From Pseudoduganella namucuonensis (GTDB lineage: Bacteria; Pseudomonadota; Gammaproteobacteria; Burkholderiales; Burkholderiaceae_D): a stretch of DNA of 64,000 bases. Below are positions 6,782-15,057 of this stretch, in pieces. The stretch's first letter is position 1. Each line of letters begins with the position of its first letter. Below the pieces are notes generated by a model. The model was not told where the DNA came from. It searched no databases and was given only the letters and a program-made list of their open reading frames with translations. A program made the position numbers and the translations under genes. The stretch lies in NCBI RefSeq assembly GCF_900116645.1, contig NZ_FPBO01000028.1:1-64000 (forward strand), given 5' to 3'.

Positions 6782-8296
6782 ATGACCAACACAACGCCGA
6801 ATTCCGAACCCGTACGCCCGGCGCGGCCGCGCGCCGCGCCGCTGCTGGCGCAGTTGTCGCGCGAGTCGGGCGAGTCGCTGATCGACCAGATCGTGCGCTC
6901 GGTCGCCGCCCGCATCGACGACAAGCTGCTGCGCAGCGGCGCGCGCATGCCCTCGATACGCCAGTTCGCCGGCACCCATGGCGTGTCCGCCTTCACCGTG
7001 GTGGCCAGCTACGACAAGCTGGTGGCGCAGGGCTACCTGGAGTCGCGCCGCGGCGCCGGCTTCTTCGTGCGCGAACGCGCGCCTATGAACGCCAGCGTGC
7101 GCGCGCAGGCCGGCGCGGCGGCGTCCGCGCGGGCCGGCGACGGGTCCTTGCTCGGCGGCGCGGACGCCCGGCCGCTGGACGTGGTCTGGCTGGTGCGTAA
7201 CATCTTCCGCCAGGTGCCGCACCAGCAGGTGCCGGGCACCGGCGTGCTGCCTAGCGACTGGCTGGACGGCGCCAGCATCGCCAACGCGCTGCGCGCCATC
7301 AGCCGCCAGGCGCCCGCCACGCTGGTCAGCTACGGCGCGCCGCAGGGCTTCCTGCCGCTGCGCCAGCAGCTGGAACGCAAACTGGCCGAACTGGAAATCG
7401 GCGCGGCGCCGGAGCAGATCGTCACCACGGTCGGCGTCACGCAGGCGCTGGACCTGGTGGCGCGCGAATTCACCCGCCCCGGCGACACCATCTTCGTCGA
7501 CGACCCCGCCTGGTTCCTGATGTTCGGCGCCTTCACCGCCATGGGCGCCAACGTGGTGGGCATACCGCGCCTGGCCGACGGGCCGGACATCGCCCAGTTG
7601 GCGCAACTGGCCGCGCTGCACAAGCCCAAGCTGTACGTGATCAACTCGGTGCTGCACAACCCCAGCTCGACGTCGCTGTCCGGCGCCAAGGCCTTCCAGG
7701 TGCTGCGCCTGGCCGAGGAGCACGGCTTCATCGTGGTGGAGGACGACATCTATTGCGACTTGCATCCCGGCAGCTCGGTGCAGCCGGCCACGCGCCTGGC
7801 CGCGCTGGACCAGTTGAACCACGTGATCTACCTGGGCGGCTTTTCCAAGACCATGGCCGCCAACCTGCGGGTGGGCTACATCGCAGCCTCTCCGGAGCGG
7901 GCCACACGGCTGACTGACCGCAAGATGCTCGCGACCCTGTCCACCAGCGACATCGGCGAGCGCGTGGTCTACAAGATCCTGTCCGAGGGCTTGTACCGCA
8001 AGCACGTGGACCGCATCCACGCGCGGCTCGACGGGCTGCGCGGGCGCACCATCCGCCAGATGGAGCGCGTGGGCCTGAAGATCGAGGTGGCGCCGGCCGC
8101 CGGCATGTTCGTCTGGGCCGACGCCGGCCGCGACACCAACGTGCTGACCGAGCACGCCATGGCGGAGAACCTGCTGCTGGCGCCCGGCAGCCTGTTCTCG
8201 CCCAGCCAACTGCCGTCGCGCCACATGCGGCTCAATATCGCCTCGATGCAGGACCCGGCGGTATGGCGCTTCCTCGAACGGGAACTGAAAGTGTAA
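6782..8296 (+). CDS. MocR-type regulator: GntR winged helix fused to aminotransferase-like domain
   Basis: The 504-residue protein has a GntR winged helix at about residues 30-105 (LIDQIVRSVAARIDDKLLRS, then RMPSIRQFAGTHGVSAFTVV). A fold-type I aminotransferase-like domain covers about 165-500, with the PLP lysine in YLGGFSKTMAANLRVGYI. MocR proteins use PLP adducts of amino acids as signals and control neighbouring transport or metabolic genes. The protein is divergent from the EamA-RidA-aminotransferase cluster, with a direct repeat between them. The effector could be the amino acid exported or transaminated by that cluster. The ATG is preceded by only weak Shine-Dalgarno sequence. Confidence 0.92.
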   Translation: MTNTTPNSEPVRPARPRAAPLLAQLSRESGESLIDQIVRSVAARIDDKLLRSGARMPSIRQFAGTHGVSAFTVVASYDKLVAQGYLESRRGAGFFVRERAPMNASVRAQAGAAASARAGDGSLLGGADARPLDVVWLVRNIFRQVPHQQVPGTGVLPSDWLDGASIANALRAISRQAPATLVSYGAPQGFLPLRQQLERKLAELEIGAAPEQIVTTVGVTQALDLVAREFTRPGDTIFVDDPAWFLMFGAFTAMGANVVGIPRLADGPDIAQLAQLAALHKPKLYVINSVLHNPSSTSLSGAKAFQVLRLAEEHGFIVVEDDIYCDLHPGSSVQPATRLAALDQLNHVIYLGGFSKTMAANLRVGYIAASPERATRLTDRKMLATLSTSDIGERVVYKILSEGLYRKHVDRIHARLDGLRGRTIRQMERVGLKIEVAPAAGMFVWADAGRDTNVLTEHAMAENLLLAPGSLFSPSQLPSRHMRLNIASMQDPAVWRFLERELKV

Positions 8297-8349
8297 AATG
8301 CGGGCGCAATAACACTCAGTCAACAGTCGCGATTACCGGTCAGCCCAGC

Positions 8350-9573
8350 ATGGAACCCAAAACAGTCTTTCTGATCGGCGCCTTGATGATGCTGGCCAAC
8401 GGCGGCGTGCTGGGCCTGATGCACCGCGACTTGCCGCACACGCTGCGTCCGAGCGCGGTGAGCTGGCGCATCGCCACCCTGCTGCACGCCTGCGGCTGCC
8501 TGATGTTCATGGTGCAGGACGAACTGCCGAAAGGCTTCATCCTGCCGCTGGCCAACGGCCTGGTGATGTTCGGCTTCACCGGCTACTGGCGCGCGCTGCG
8601 CCAGTTCTACGGCGTGCCGGACAGCTGGTGGCTGCTGCTGCCGGCCGGCGCCGCCACCTTCGGCGTGTTCTGGTTCACGGCCATGGAGGCCAACACGGTG
8701 CCGCGCATCCTCATCGTGTCCACCGCGTGGGTGGTGATGATGCTGGGCTGCGTGCGCAACCTGCTGGGGCAGAAGCGGCGCGACCGCGCGGTCAGCCGCC
8801 TGGTGATGACGGGCATCTTCATCGCCGTCATCGCGTTCGTGCTGGCGCGCGTGCTGTACTTCGCCACGCTGGACATCGGCCCGGCCTACAGCGTCACCGA
8901 CACCAGCAACTGGATCAACTTCGCCACCCCCATCGTCGTCGCCGTGGTGCCGGTGATCGGCACCACGGCCTTCCTGCTGATGATCTCCGAGCGCATCCGG
9001 CGCCAATGGGAGCGCGCCGCCTCCACCGATTACCTGACCGGGCTGGCCAACCGCCGCACCCTGGCGGACGCCGGCGCCAGGCGCCACGCCGCCGCGCGCG
9101 CCAAGGGCGACGGCTTCGGCCTGGCGGTGATCGACATCGACCACTTCAAATCCATCAACGACCGCCACGGCCACGACATCGGCGACGTGGCGCTGAAACA
9201 CGTGGCCGCGCAGCTGCAGGTGGCTTGCCGCGAGGCGGAGCTGCCGGCGCGCCAGGGCGGGGAGGAGTTCGTGGTGCTGTTCGAGGACGTGGACCGGGCC
9301 AGCGCGCACGCCGCCGGCGAACGCCTGCGGCTGGCGGTGGCGGCGCAGCCCTTCGTCGCGGGGGATTTAACACTTCCGCTCACCGTGTCGATCGGCGTGG
9401 CGGTGCTGGAGGAGGGCGACGCCGACTTCGACTGCCTGCTGCGCCGCGCCGACGCGGCCCTCTACGCGGCCAAGAGGAACGGGCGGAACCGGGTCGAAAG
9501 CGCCGCCGGCCGGCACGCCAGTCTACCGGACGGCGGGGCCAGCGCGGCTCACCAAATTTCACAATCTTTGTGA
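8350..9573 (+). CDS. Membrane-anchored GGDEF diguanylate cyclase
   Basis: The 407-residue protein has about six N-terminal membrane segments (residues 5-220, for example TVFLIGALMMLANGGVLGLM and LVMTGIFIAVIAFVLARVLY). A GGDEF domain follows at about 240-390 with STDYLTGLANRRTLADAGAR and the active-site GGEEF. The inhibitory-site position reads RxxE (REAE) rather than RxxD, so product inhibition may be weaker. The enzyme should make c-di-GMP in response to a membrane or periplasmic signal. The start MEPKTVFLIG is chosen because the upstream in-frame sequence overlaps the MocR gene and is not membrane-like. The tail after residue 385 is low-complexity. Confidence 0.9.
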   Translation: MEPKTVFLIGALMMLANGGVLGLMHRDLPHTLRPSAVSWRIATLLHACGCLMFMVQDELPKGFILPLANGLVMFGFTGYWRALRQFYGVPDSWWLLLPAGAATFGVFWFTAMEANTVPRILIVSTAWVVMMLGCVRNLLGQKRRDRAVSRLVMTGIFIAVIAFVLARVLYFATLDIGPAYSVTDTSNWINFATPIVVAVVPVIGTTAFLLMISERIRRQWERAASTDYLTGLANRRTLADAGARRHAAARAKGDGFGLAVIDIDHFKSINDRHGHDIGDVALKHVAAQLQVACREAELPARQGGEEFVVLFEDVDRASAHAAGERLRLAVAAQPFVAGDLTLPLTVSIGVAVLEEGDADFDCLLRRADAALYAAKRNGRNRVESAAGRHASLPDGGASAAHQISQSL

Positions 9574-9658
9574 AATAAAAATATAGTTTAAAAAATAATG
9601 CGTGCGCATGCGGGCGTACTAGAATTGCCGCTCCCTGGCTCCATCGAAGAGGCTGTCC

Positions 9659-10780
9659 ATGTTCCCGTATGCCATGTTGAAGGCCGGTCTGCGCGCCGTC
9701 GCGCTGCCGTGCATGCTGGCCGCCCCCGCTTTAAGCTCCGCGGCGAGCTCCTATAGCCTGACGCTGGTGGCCGACGGCGCCAACACCGTCGAGCTGCGCG
9801 ACATCAACAACCGGGGCGACGTGGTCGGCGCGGCCTGGATGTCCGATCCCGGCGCGGACCGCGCCTTCCTGCGCCTGGCCGACGCCACCACCACCTGGTT
9901 CGACGCGCCGGCGCTCAAGCGCGCCAGGCGGGTCAACGACCAGGGCGTGGTGGCGGGCCTGGGCGGCGACCTGGCCAGCAACCGCACCACGGCGGCCACC
10001 TACGACGCGGCCGGCGGCGTGTTCGGCACGCTGCCGCCGCTGCTGCAGGGGCGCTATTCGTGGCTCAACGCCGTGAGCGAAAGCGGCCGTGCGGTGGGCG
10101 CCTCACAGGCCGTCCACAAGCCCGAATGGGACGTCTATGAATACCACGCCGTGGCCTACGACAATGGCGTCGCGACCGACCTGGGCACGCTGGGCGGCAA
10201 CAGCTACGCCGAGGACGTCAACCGGTCCGGCGTGGTGGTGGGCCAGAGCGAACTGCCCGGCGGCTGGTTCTCGCACGCCTTCATCCACGACGGCGCGGCC
10301 ATGGTGGACATGGGCACCCTGGGCGGCAGCGGCAGCGCCGCCTACGCCATCAACGACGCCGGCGCGGCGGTCGGTTTCAGCAACACGCTGAACAACGCCA
10401 CCTCGCACGCCTTCCTGTACGTCAACGGCGTGATGACGGACCTGGGCTCCCCGGACGGCGGCGTCAGCATCGCCTACGACATCAACCAGGCCGGGCAGGT
10501 GGTGGGCTACAGCGGCGCGGGCGGCTTCGTCTACGCCGGCGGCGAAATGACGCTGCTCGACCAGTTGATCTCCCCGGCCGCCGGATGGCACATCCGCGAC
10601 GCGCGCGGCATCAACGACCTGGGCCAGATCGCCGGCACGGCCTGCAACGCCGCCGGCGCGTGCGTGGGCGCGATCCTGACGCCGGTGCCGGAGCCGGCCA
10701 CGTGGGGCATGCTGCTGGGCGGCCTGGGCGTGGCGGGTGTCTACGCGAGGCGGCGGGCGCCGCGGAAGTTTGTTGCCTGA
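9659..10780 (+). CDS. PEP-CTERM protein with HAF-type repeats
   Basis: The 373-residue exported protein has a signal peptide at about residues 5-29 (ending PALSSAAS). Its repeats have the HAF form: HAFIHDGAAMVDMGTLGGSG and HAFLYVNGVMTDLGSPDGG, each followed by 'AYxINxxGxxVGxS'. It ends with a PEP-CTERM sorting tail: VPEPATWGMLLGGLGVAG, a membrane helix and the basic YARRRAPRK. Proteins of this class are cleaved by exosortase and displayed or released with the exopolysaccharide; the specific role is unknown. The start follows GAAGAGG (9646-9652) by 6 bp. A TAGAAT box lies upstream near 9620. No exosortase gene is in the window. Confidence 0.88.
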   Translation: MFPYAMLKAGLRAVALPCMLAAPALSSAASSYSLTLVADGANTVELRDINNRGDVVGAAWMSDPGADRAFLRLADATTTWFDAPALKRARRVNDQGVVAGLGGDLASNRTTAATYDAAGGVFGTLPPLLQGRYSWLNAVSESGRAVGASQAVHKPEWDVYEYHAVAYDNGVATDLGTLGGNSYAEDVNRSGVVVGQSELPGGWFSHAFIHDGAAMVDMGTLGGSGSAAYAINDAGAAVGFSNTLNNATSHAFLYVNGVMTDLGSPDGGVSIAYDINQAGQVVGYSGAGGFVYAGGEMTLLDQLISPAAGWHIRDARGINDLGQIAGTACNAAGACVGAILTPVPEPATWGMLLGGLGVAGVYARRRAPRKFVA

Positions 10781-10785
10781 AAGCT

Positions 10786-10813
10786 CTTGAAATAGACTTG
10801 ATCATCCTCATCT
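10786..10813 (+). promoter_or_regulatory. Sigma-32 (heat-shock) type promoter of htpG
   Basis: CTTGAAA (10786-10792), a 13-bp spacer and CCTCATCT (10806-10813) match the sigma-32 consensus CTTGAAA-N13/14-CCCCATnT with one mismatch in the -10 part. It is 55 bp upstream of the htpG start. htpG is a classic heat-shock gene in other proteobacteria. Confidence 0.72.
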
Positions 10814-10868
10814 GCCGGTGACTCGAGCAGCACCCACCGTGATTATTGACAAGACTATTGAGGTAAAA

Positions 10869-12794
10869 ATGGCCGACACCACCGAAAAGCAAACCCTGGG
10901 CTTTCAGGCAGAAGTAAAGCAACTGCTGCAACTGATGATCCACTCCTTGTACTCGAACAAGGAAATCTTCCTGCGCGAATTGATTTCGAACGCCTCCGAC
11001 GCGTCCGACAAGCTGCGCTTCGAGGCGATCAACAACGACGCCCTGTACGGTAACGATCACGAGCTGAAGATCAAGGTCGGCTTCGACAAGGCGGCCCGCA
11101 CCATCACCATCTCGGACAACGGCATCGGCATGAGCCGCGAGGAAGCCATTTCGCACCTGGGCACGATCGCCAAGTCCGGCACCAAGGAGTTCTTCGGCAA
11201 ACTGTCCGGCGACCAGCAGGCCGACGCGGCCCTGATCGGCCAGTTCGGCGTGGGCTTCTATTCCGGCTTCATCGTGGCCGACAAGATCACCGTGGAAACC
11301 CGCCGCGCCGGCCTGGACGGCTCGCAAGGCGTGCGCTGGGAATCGTCCGGCGAGGGCGACTACTCGGTCGAGCAGATCGACAAGCCGTCGCGCGGCACCG
11401 ACATTATCCTGCACCTGCGCGAAGGCGAGGACGAGTTCCTGTCGAGCTGGAAGATCAAATCCATCATCCGCAAGTACTCCGACCACATCTCCCTGCCCAT
11501 CGTGATGCAAAAAGAGGAATGGGACGAGGAGAAGAAGGAAACCGTCCTGAAGGACGAGACCGAGACCGTCAACCAGGCCAGCGCGCTGTGGGCGCGCAGC
11601 AAGTCCGACATCACGCCGGAACAGTACGAGGAATTCTACAAGCACGTCTCGCACGACTTCGCCGCGCCGCTGACCTACACCCACAACCGGGTCGAGGGCC
11701 GCAGCGAGTACACGCAACTGCTGTACATCCCGGCCAAGGCGCCGTTCGACCTGTGGGACCGCAACAAGCGCGGCGGCATCAAGCTGTACGTCAAGCGCGT
11801 GTTCATCATGGACGACGCCGAGCAGCTGATGCCGACCTACCTGCGCTTCGTGAAGGGCGTGATCGACTCGTCCGACCTGCCGCTGAACGTGTCGCGTGAG
11901 ATCCTGCAGGAATCGCGCGACGTGAAGGTGATCCGCGAAGGCTCGACCAAGCGCGTGCTGGGCATGCTGGAGGAGCTGGCGAACGCCGAGGAGCAGGACA
12001 AGAAGGACAAGTACGCCGCCTTCTGGACCGAGTTCGGCCAGGTGCTGAAAGAGGGCGTGGGCGAGGACGCGGTCAACAAGGATCGCCTGGCCAAGCTGCT
12101 GCGCTTCGCCTCCACGCACAACGACGGCGACGAGCAGACCGTCTCGCTGGCCGACTACGTGGCGCGCATGAAGGAAGGCCAGGACAAGATCTACTACGTC
12201 ACCGGCGAGGCCTACAAGGCAGCCAAGAACAGCCCGCACCTGGAGATCTTCCGCAAGAAGGGCGTGGAAGTGATCCTGATGACGGACCGCGTGGACGAGT
12301 GGATGCTGTCCTTCCTGACCGAGTTCGAAGGTAAGGAACTGGTGTCCGTGGCCAAGGGCGGCCTGGACCTGGGCGCGCTTGAGGACGAGGCCGAGAAGAA
12401 GGAGCACGAGGAAACCGAGACCTCGTACAAGGAACTGACGGAGCGGATGAAGACCGCGCTGGCCGACAAGGCCAAGGAAGTGCGCGTGACCTTCCGCCTG
12501 ACCGATTCGCCGGCCTGCCTGGTGGCGGACGAGCACGAGCTGTCGGGCAACCTGCTGCGCATGCTGAAGGCGGCGGGCCAGTCGGCGCCGGAATCGAAGC
12601 CCATCCTGGAGATCAACCCGAACCACCCGCTGGTGACGCGCCTGAAGTACGAGAACGCGGAAAGCGCGCAGTTCGCGGACTGGTCGCACATCCTGTTCGA
12701 CCAGGCGCTGCTGGCCGAGGGCGGTTCGCTGAGCGATCCGGCGGCCTTCGTCAAGCGGCTCAATGAAATGCTGCTGAGCGGAGCGGCGAAGTAA
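10869..12794 (+). CDS. htpG: Molecular chaperone HtpG (Hsp90)
   Basis: The 641-residue protein is full-length for bacterial Hsp90. The N-terminal GHKL ATPase shows FLRELISNASDASDKLR, the DNGIGMSREE loop and IGQFGVGFYSGF. The middle domain has GVIDSSDLPLNVSREILQ, and the C-terminal dimerisation domain has LEINPNHPLVTRLK. It refolds and remodels client proteins in the cytoplasm in an ATP-dependent cycle. The start MADTTEKQT follows TGAGG by a few bases; 17 extra codons upstream are in frame but carry no better ribosome site. A sigma-32-like promoter precedes it and an intrinsic terminator follows at once, so it is a single-gene transcript. Confidence 0.97.
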   Translation: MADTTEKQTLGFQAEVKQLLQLMIHSLYSNKEIFLRELISNASDASDKLRFEAINNDALYGNDHELKIKVGFDKAARTITISDNGIGMSREEAISHLGTIAKSGTKEFFGKLSGDQQADAALIGQFGVGFYSGFIVADKITVETRRAGLDGSQGVRWESSGEGDYSVEQIDKPSRGTDIILHLREGEDEFLSSWKIKSIIRKYSDHISLPIVMQKEEWDEEKKETVLKDETETVNQASALWARSKSDITPEQYEEFYKHVSHDFAAPLTYTHNRVEGRSEYTQLLYIPAKAPFDLWDRNKRGGIKLYVKRVFIMDDAEQLMPTYLRFVKGVIDSSDLPLNVSREILQESRDVKVIREGSTKRVLGMLEELANAEEQDKKDKYAAFWTEFGQVLKEGVGEDAVNKDRLAKLLRFASTHNDGDEQTVSLADYVARMKEGQDKIYYVTGEAYKAAKNSPHLEIFRKKGVEVILMTDRVDEWMLSFLTEFEGKELVSVAKGGLDLGALEDEAEKKEHEETETSYKELTERMKTALADKAKEVRVTFRLTDSPACLVADEHELSGNLLRMLKAAGQSAPESKPILEINPNHPLVTRLKYENAESAQFADWSHILFDQALLAEGGSLSDPAAFVKRLNEMLLSGAAK

Positions 12795-12799
12795 AACGA

Positions 12800-12821
12800 A
12801 CGGGCCTCGCGGCCCGTTTTT
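12800..12821 (+). terminator. Intrinsic terminator of htpG
   Basis: ACGGGCC-TCGC-GGCCCGT followed by TTTT forms a perfect 7-bp stem 5 bp after the htpG stop. Confidence 0.9.
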
Positions 12822-12838
12822 CATTGGTGCTTAAGCCA

Positions 12839-13426
12839 TCAGGACCGCCGGCGCCGCCAGGCCAGCACGGCCGGTATGCCCATCAGCAGCATGCCCCACT
12901 GGCCGGGTTCCGGCACGGGCTGCAGGAAGCCGCGGATCTCGCCGCCGGGCCAGACGGTGGAGTGGATGTTCAGGTAGGCCCTGCCGCTGTTCAGGCCCGC
13001 GTTGAAGGCGGCCTCCGCCCCGGCGGTGGTGCCGCCGTTGGCGGCGATGAAGGCCGGATTCCAGCTGTCCGTCAGCGTCGTGTCATAGCTCTGCGAATAC
13101 ATGCCTCCGCTGACCCCGAGCGGGAAACCGCCGAAGGTCGGCGTCTCCGTCGCCACGCCCGCGTTCTCCAGGCCCGGCAGCGCGGTGCAGCAATGGATGT
13201 GGGCGGCGGTGGTGGTGCCGACCAGCCCGTTGAACAGCACGTCCAGGTTCAGCGTGTGGGCCTCCAGATCGAACACCACGACCGCGCCGCCCGTGCCGGG
13301 CGACTCGTTGGGCGGGAATTCGGCCAGGCCGTTGAGGTTGGCAACATAGGTGGTCGGCGCCGCGTGCGCGGCCGCGCCCAGCAGCAACGCGCATAGCGCC
13401 AAACCCGTTTTCAGCGGAGTCTTCAT
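12839..13426 (-). CDS. CHRD-domain protein with PEP-CTERM sorting tail
   Basis: The 195-residue exported protein has a signal peptide (residues 1-22, ending GAAAHA). A CHRD domain follows at about 25-165: YVANLNGLAEFPPNESPGTG at its start, AHIHCCTALPGLENAGV in the middle and RAYLNIHSTVWPGGEIRGFL at its end. The tail is PEP-CTERM: PVPEPGQWGMLLMGI, then a short helix and WRRRRS. CHRD domains occur in secreted surface proteins; the tail predicts exosortase processing. It is a second PEP-CTERM protein close to the HAF-type one. A TTGCAT-N17-TATAGT promoter and a 12-bp palindrome lie upstream. AAAAGG precedes the start. Confidence 0.9.
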   Translation of the reverse strand: MKTPLKTGLALCALLLGAAAHAAPTTYVANLNGLAEFPPNESPGTGGAVVVFDLEAHTLNLDVLFNGLVGTTTAAHIHCCTALPGLENAGVATETPTFGGFPLGVSGGMYSQSYDTTLTDSWNPAFIAANGGTTAGAEAAFNAGLNSGRAYLNIHSTVWPGGEIRGFLQPVPEPGQWGMLLMGIPAVLAWRRRRS

Positions 13427-13463
13427 ATCGCAACCTTTTCATTGTTGTGGGTGGAGTCCTATC

Positions 13464-13508
13464 ACTATAGGCATACACCTGAAATAATGCAAAGATTGCA
13501 ATATTGCA
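13464..13508 (-). promoter_or_regulatory. Sigma-70 promoter and palindromic site of the CHRD gene
   Basis: On the minus strand TTGCAT (13492-13487) and TATAGT (13469-13464) are 17 bp apart. Immediately upstream is the perfect palindrome TGCAATATTGCA (13497-13508), with further TTGCA/TGCAA half-sites overlapping the -35. The position suggests an activator or repressor site. The regulator is unknown. Confidence 0.6.
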
Positions 13509-13531
13509 TTGCTCGTCATTAAGAGACGGGC

Positions 13532-14077
13532 TTAGCGGTTCAACTCCTCGCAGAACTTCAGCAGCATGGCCTCGCCTTCGGGCCACGGGCCGTAGCCGGC
13601 GTCGCCGTTGATGTGGCCGGCCGGGCCGATGGAGACGAAGCGGGCGCCCCAGGCCTCGGCGAACTGGCGCGCGCGCGCCTCGCCGACGTAGATGTCGTTG
13701 CTGCTGGAGACGACAATGGCGGGGAAGGGCAGCGCCTGCAGTTGCATGGGCTGGAAGCCGGTGGTGCAGCTGGGGTAGGACGGGCCCTCGGTGTCGCTGG
13801 GGGCGACCAGGAAGGCGCCGGCGATCCTGTGCCTGGAGCCGGACGCCGCCCAGCGCATCACCAGCGAGCACGACAGGCTATGCGCGGCCAGCACCGGCGG
13901 GCGCTCGCAGGCGGCGATGGCGGCGTCCAGCTCGGCCACCCATTTATCGCTGTCCGGCGTCTCGTAGTCGCTGTGCGGCACGCGCTTCCACGACGGATGC
14001 TTCACTTCCCATTGTGTCTGCCAGTGCTGCGGGCCTGAGTTCCACAGGCCGGCCAGGGTCAGGACTTGGTATTCCAT
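13532..14077 (-). CDS. RBBP9/YdeN-family alpha/beta hydrolase
   Basis: The 181-residue protein is of the RBBP9/YdeN serine-hydrolase family. It opens with the loop LAGLWNSGPQHWQTQWE, followed by WVAELDAAIAACERPPVLAA and the nucleophile elbow AHSLSCSLVMRWAA (Ser at about residue 72). The acid is in SSSNDIYVG and the histidine in GPAGHINGDAGYGPWPEG. These are the catalytic triad positions of the family. Substrates are poorly known for bacterial members. The ATG at 14077 is preceded by GAGGAG at correct spacing, so the GTG two codons upstream is rejected. A 14-bp palindrome lies 31 bp upstream. Confidence 0.9.
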   Translation of the reverse strand: MEYQVLTLAGLWNSGPQHWQTQWEVKHPSWKRVPHSDYETPDSDKWVAELDAAIAACERPPVLAAHSLSCSLVMRWAASGSRHRIAGAFLVAPSDTEGPSYPSCTTGFQPMQLQALPFPAIVVSSSNDIYVGEARARQFAEAWGARFVSIGPAGHINGDAGYGPWPEGEAMLLKFCEELNR

Positions 14078-14107
14078 GCACACTCCTCGGGTTGATGATT
14101 TGACATG

Positions 14108-14121
14108 GATACAAATGTATC
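14108..14121. promoter_or_regulatory. Palindrome GATACAAATGTATC upstream of the hydrolase gene
   Basis: A perfect 14-bp palindrome lies in the 71-bp gap between the kynA stop and the hydrolase start. The form is that of a dimeric repressor operator. It is short, so chance cannot be excluded. Confidence 0.35.
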
Positions 14122-14148
14122 ATCATTTCCCGGAAGTACGCATTAAGC

Positions 14149-15048
14149 TTACAGGGCGGTGCGCAGCGCGAACAGTTCCGGGAACAGCACCACGTCCAGC
14201 ATCTTGCGCAGGTAGCTGACGCCGGCGGTGCCGCCGGTGCCGGTCTTGAAGCCGATGATGCGCTCGACCGTGGTGACGTGGCGGAAGCGCCAGAAGCGGA
14301 ACGCGGTTTCCATGTCCACCAGCTTTTCTGCCAGTTCGTACAGCGCCCAGTATTTGGCCGGGTCGCGGTAGACCGCCAGCCAGGCCTCCTTGACGGACTC
14401 GTCCGCCACGGTCGGCTGCGACCAGTCGCGCTCCAGCCGCTCCGGGGCGATGTGCAGGCCGTTGCGGGCCAGCAGCTTGATGGCCTCGTCGTACAGGGAC
14501 GGCGCGCGCAGCACCCGCTCCAGCAGCGCGTGGGTGTCCGGCGTGGTGTCGTGCACGCTCAGCAGATTCGGGTTCTTGTTGCCCAGAATGAACTCGATTT
14601 CCCGGTACTGGTAGGACTGGAAGCCGGACGATGCGCCCAGGTAGGGGCGGATCGCCGTGTACTCGGGCGGCGTCATCGTGGCCAGCACGTCCCAGGCGTG
14701 CACCAGCTGGTCCATGATGCGTGCCACGCGGGCCAGCATCTTGAAGGCGGGCGGCAGGTTGTCGCGCTGGATGTTGGCGCACACGGCGTGCATCTCGTGC
14801 AGCATCAGCTTCATCCACAGTTCGCTGGTCTGGTGCTGGACGATGAACAGCATCTCGTTGTGCTCGGGCGAGCGCGGGTGCTGGGCGGTGAGGATGCGGT
14901 CCAGGCCCAGGTAGTCGCCGTAGCTCATCGACTTGCTGAAGTCCATCCGGGCGCCGTGCCAATCCCCTGCGGCCTTGGCGTCCGGCTTGGGCTGGGCGTG
15001 CATCGGGCAGCCGCCGGCCGCGTCGCCGCTGTCTTTGTCGTCGCTCAT
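14149..15048 (-). CDS. kynA: Tryptophan 2,3-dioxygenase
   Basis: The 299-residue haem enzyme opens the tryptophan indole ring to N-formylkynurenine, the first step of the kynurenine pathway. Family motifs visible are MSYGDYLGLDRILTAQHPRS, HNEMLFIVQHQTSELWMKL, GASSGFQSYQYREIEFILGN, and the C-terminal ETAFRFWRFRHVTTVERIIG, which carries the haem-ligand histidine. The length suits proteobacterial KynA, with an N-terminal extension of about 35 residues containing CPMH. The start is 9 bp after the kynU stop, so the two form an operon with kynU first. No kynB (formamidase) is present nearby. Confidence 0.96.
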   Translation of the reverse strand: MSDDKDSGDAAGGCPMHAQPKPDAKAAGDWHGARMDFSKSMSYGDYLGLDRILTAQHPRSPEHNEMLFIVQHQTSELWMKLMLHEMHAVCANIQRDNLPPAFKMLARVARIMDQLVHAWDVLATMTPPEYTAIRPYLGASSGFQSYQYREIEFILGNKNPNLLSVHDTTPDTHALLERVLRAPSLYDEAIKLLARNGLHIAPERLERDWSQPTVADESVKEAWLAVYRDPAKYWALYELAEKLVDMETAFRFWRFRHVTTVERIIGFKTGTGGTAGVSYLRKMLDVVLFPELFALRTAL

Positions 15049-15057
15049 GGCCGCTCC

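Noticed and set aside
5229..6785. A 518-codon plus-strand frame opposite the RidA and EamA genes.
   Set aside because: High GC leaves long open antisense frames; it has low-complexity Gln/Arg/His content, while the minus-strand genes have clear family motifs.
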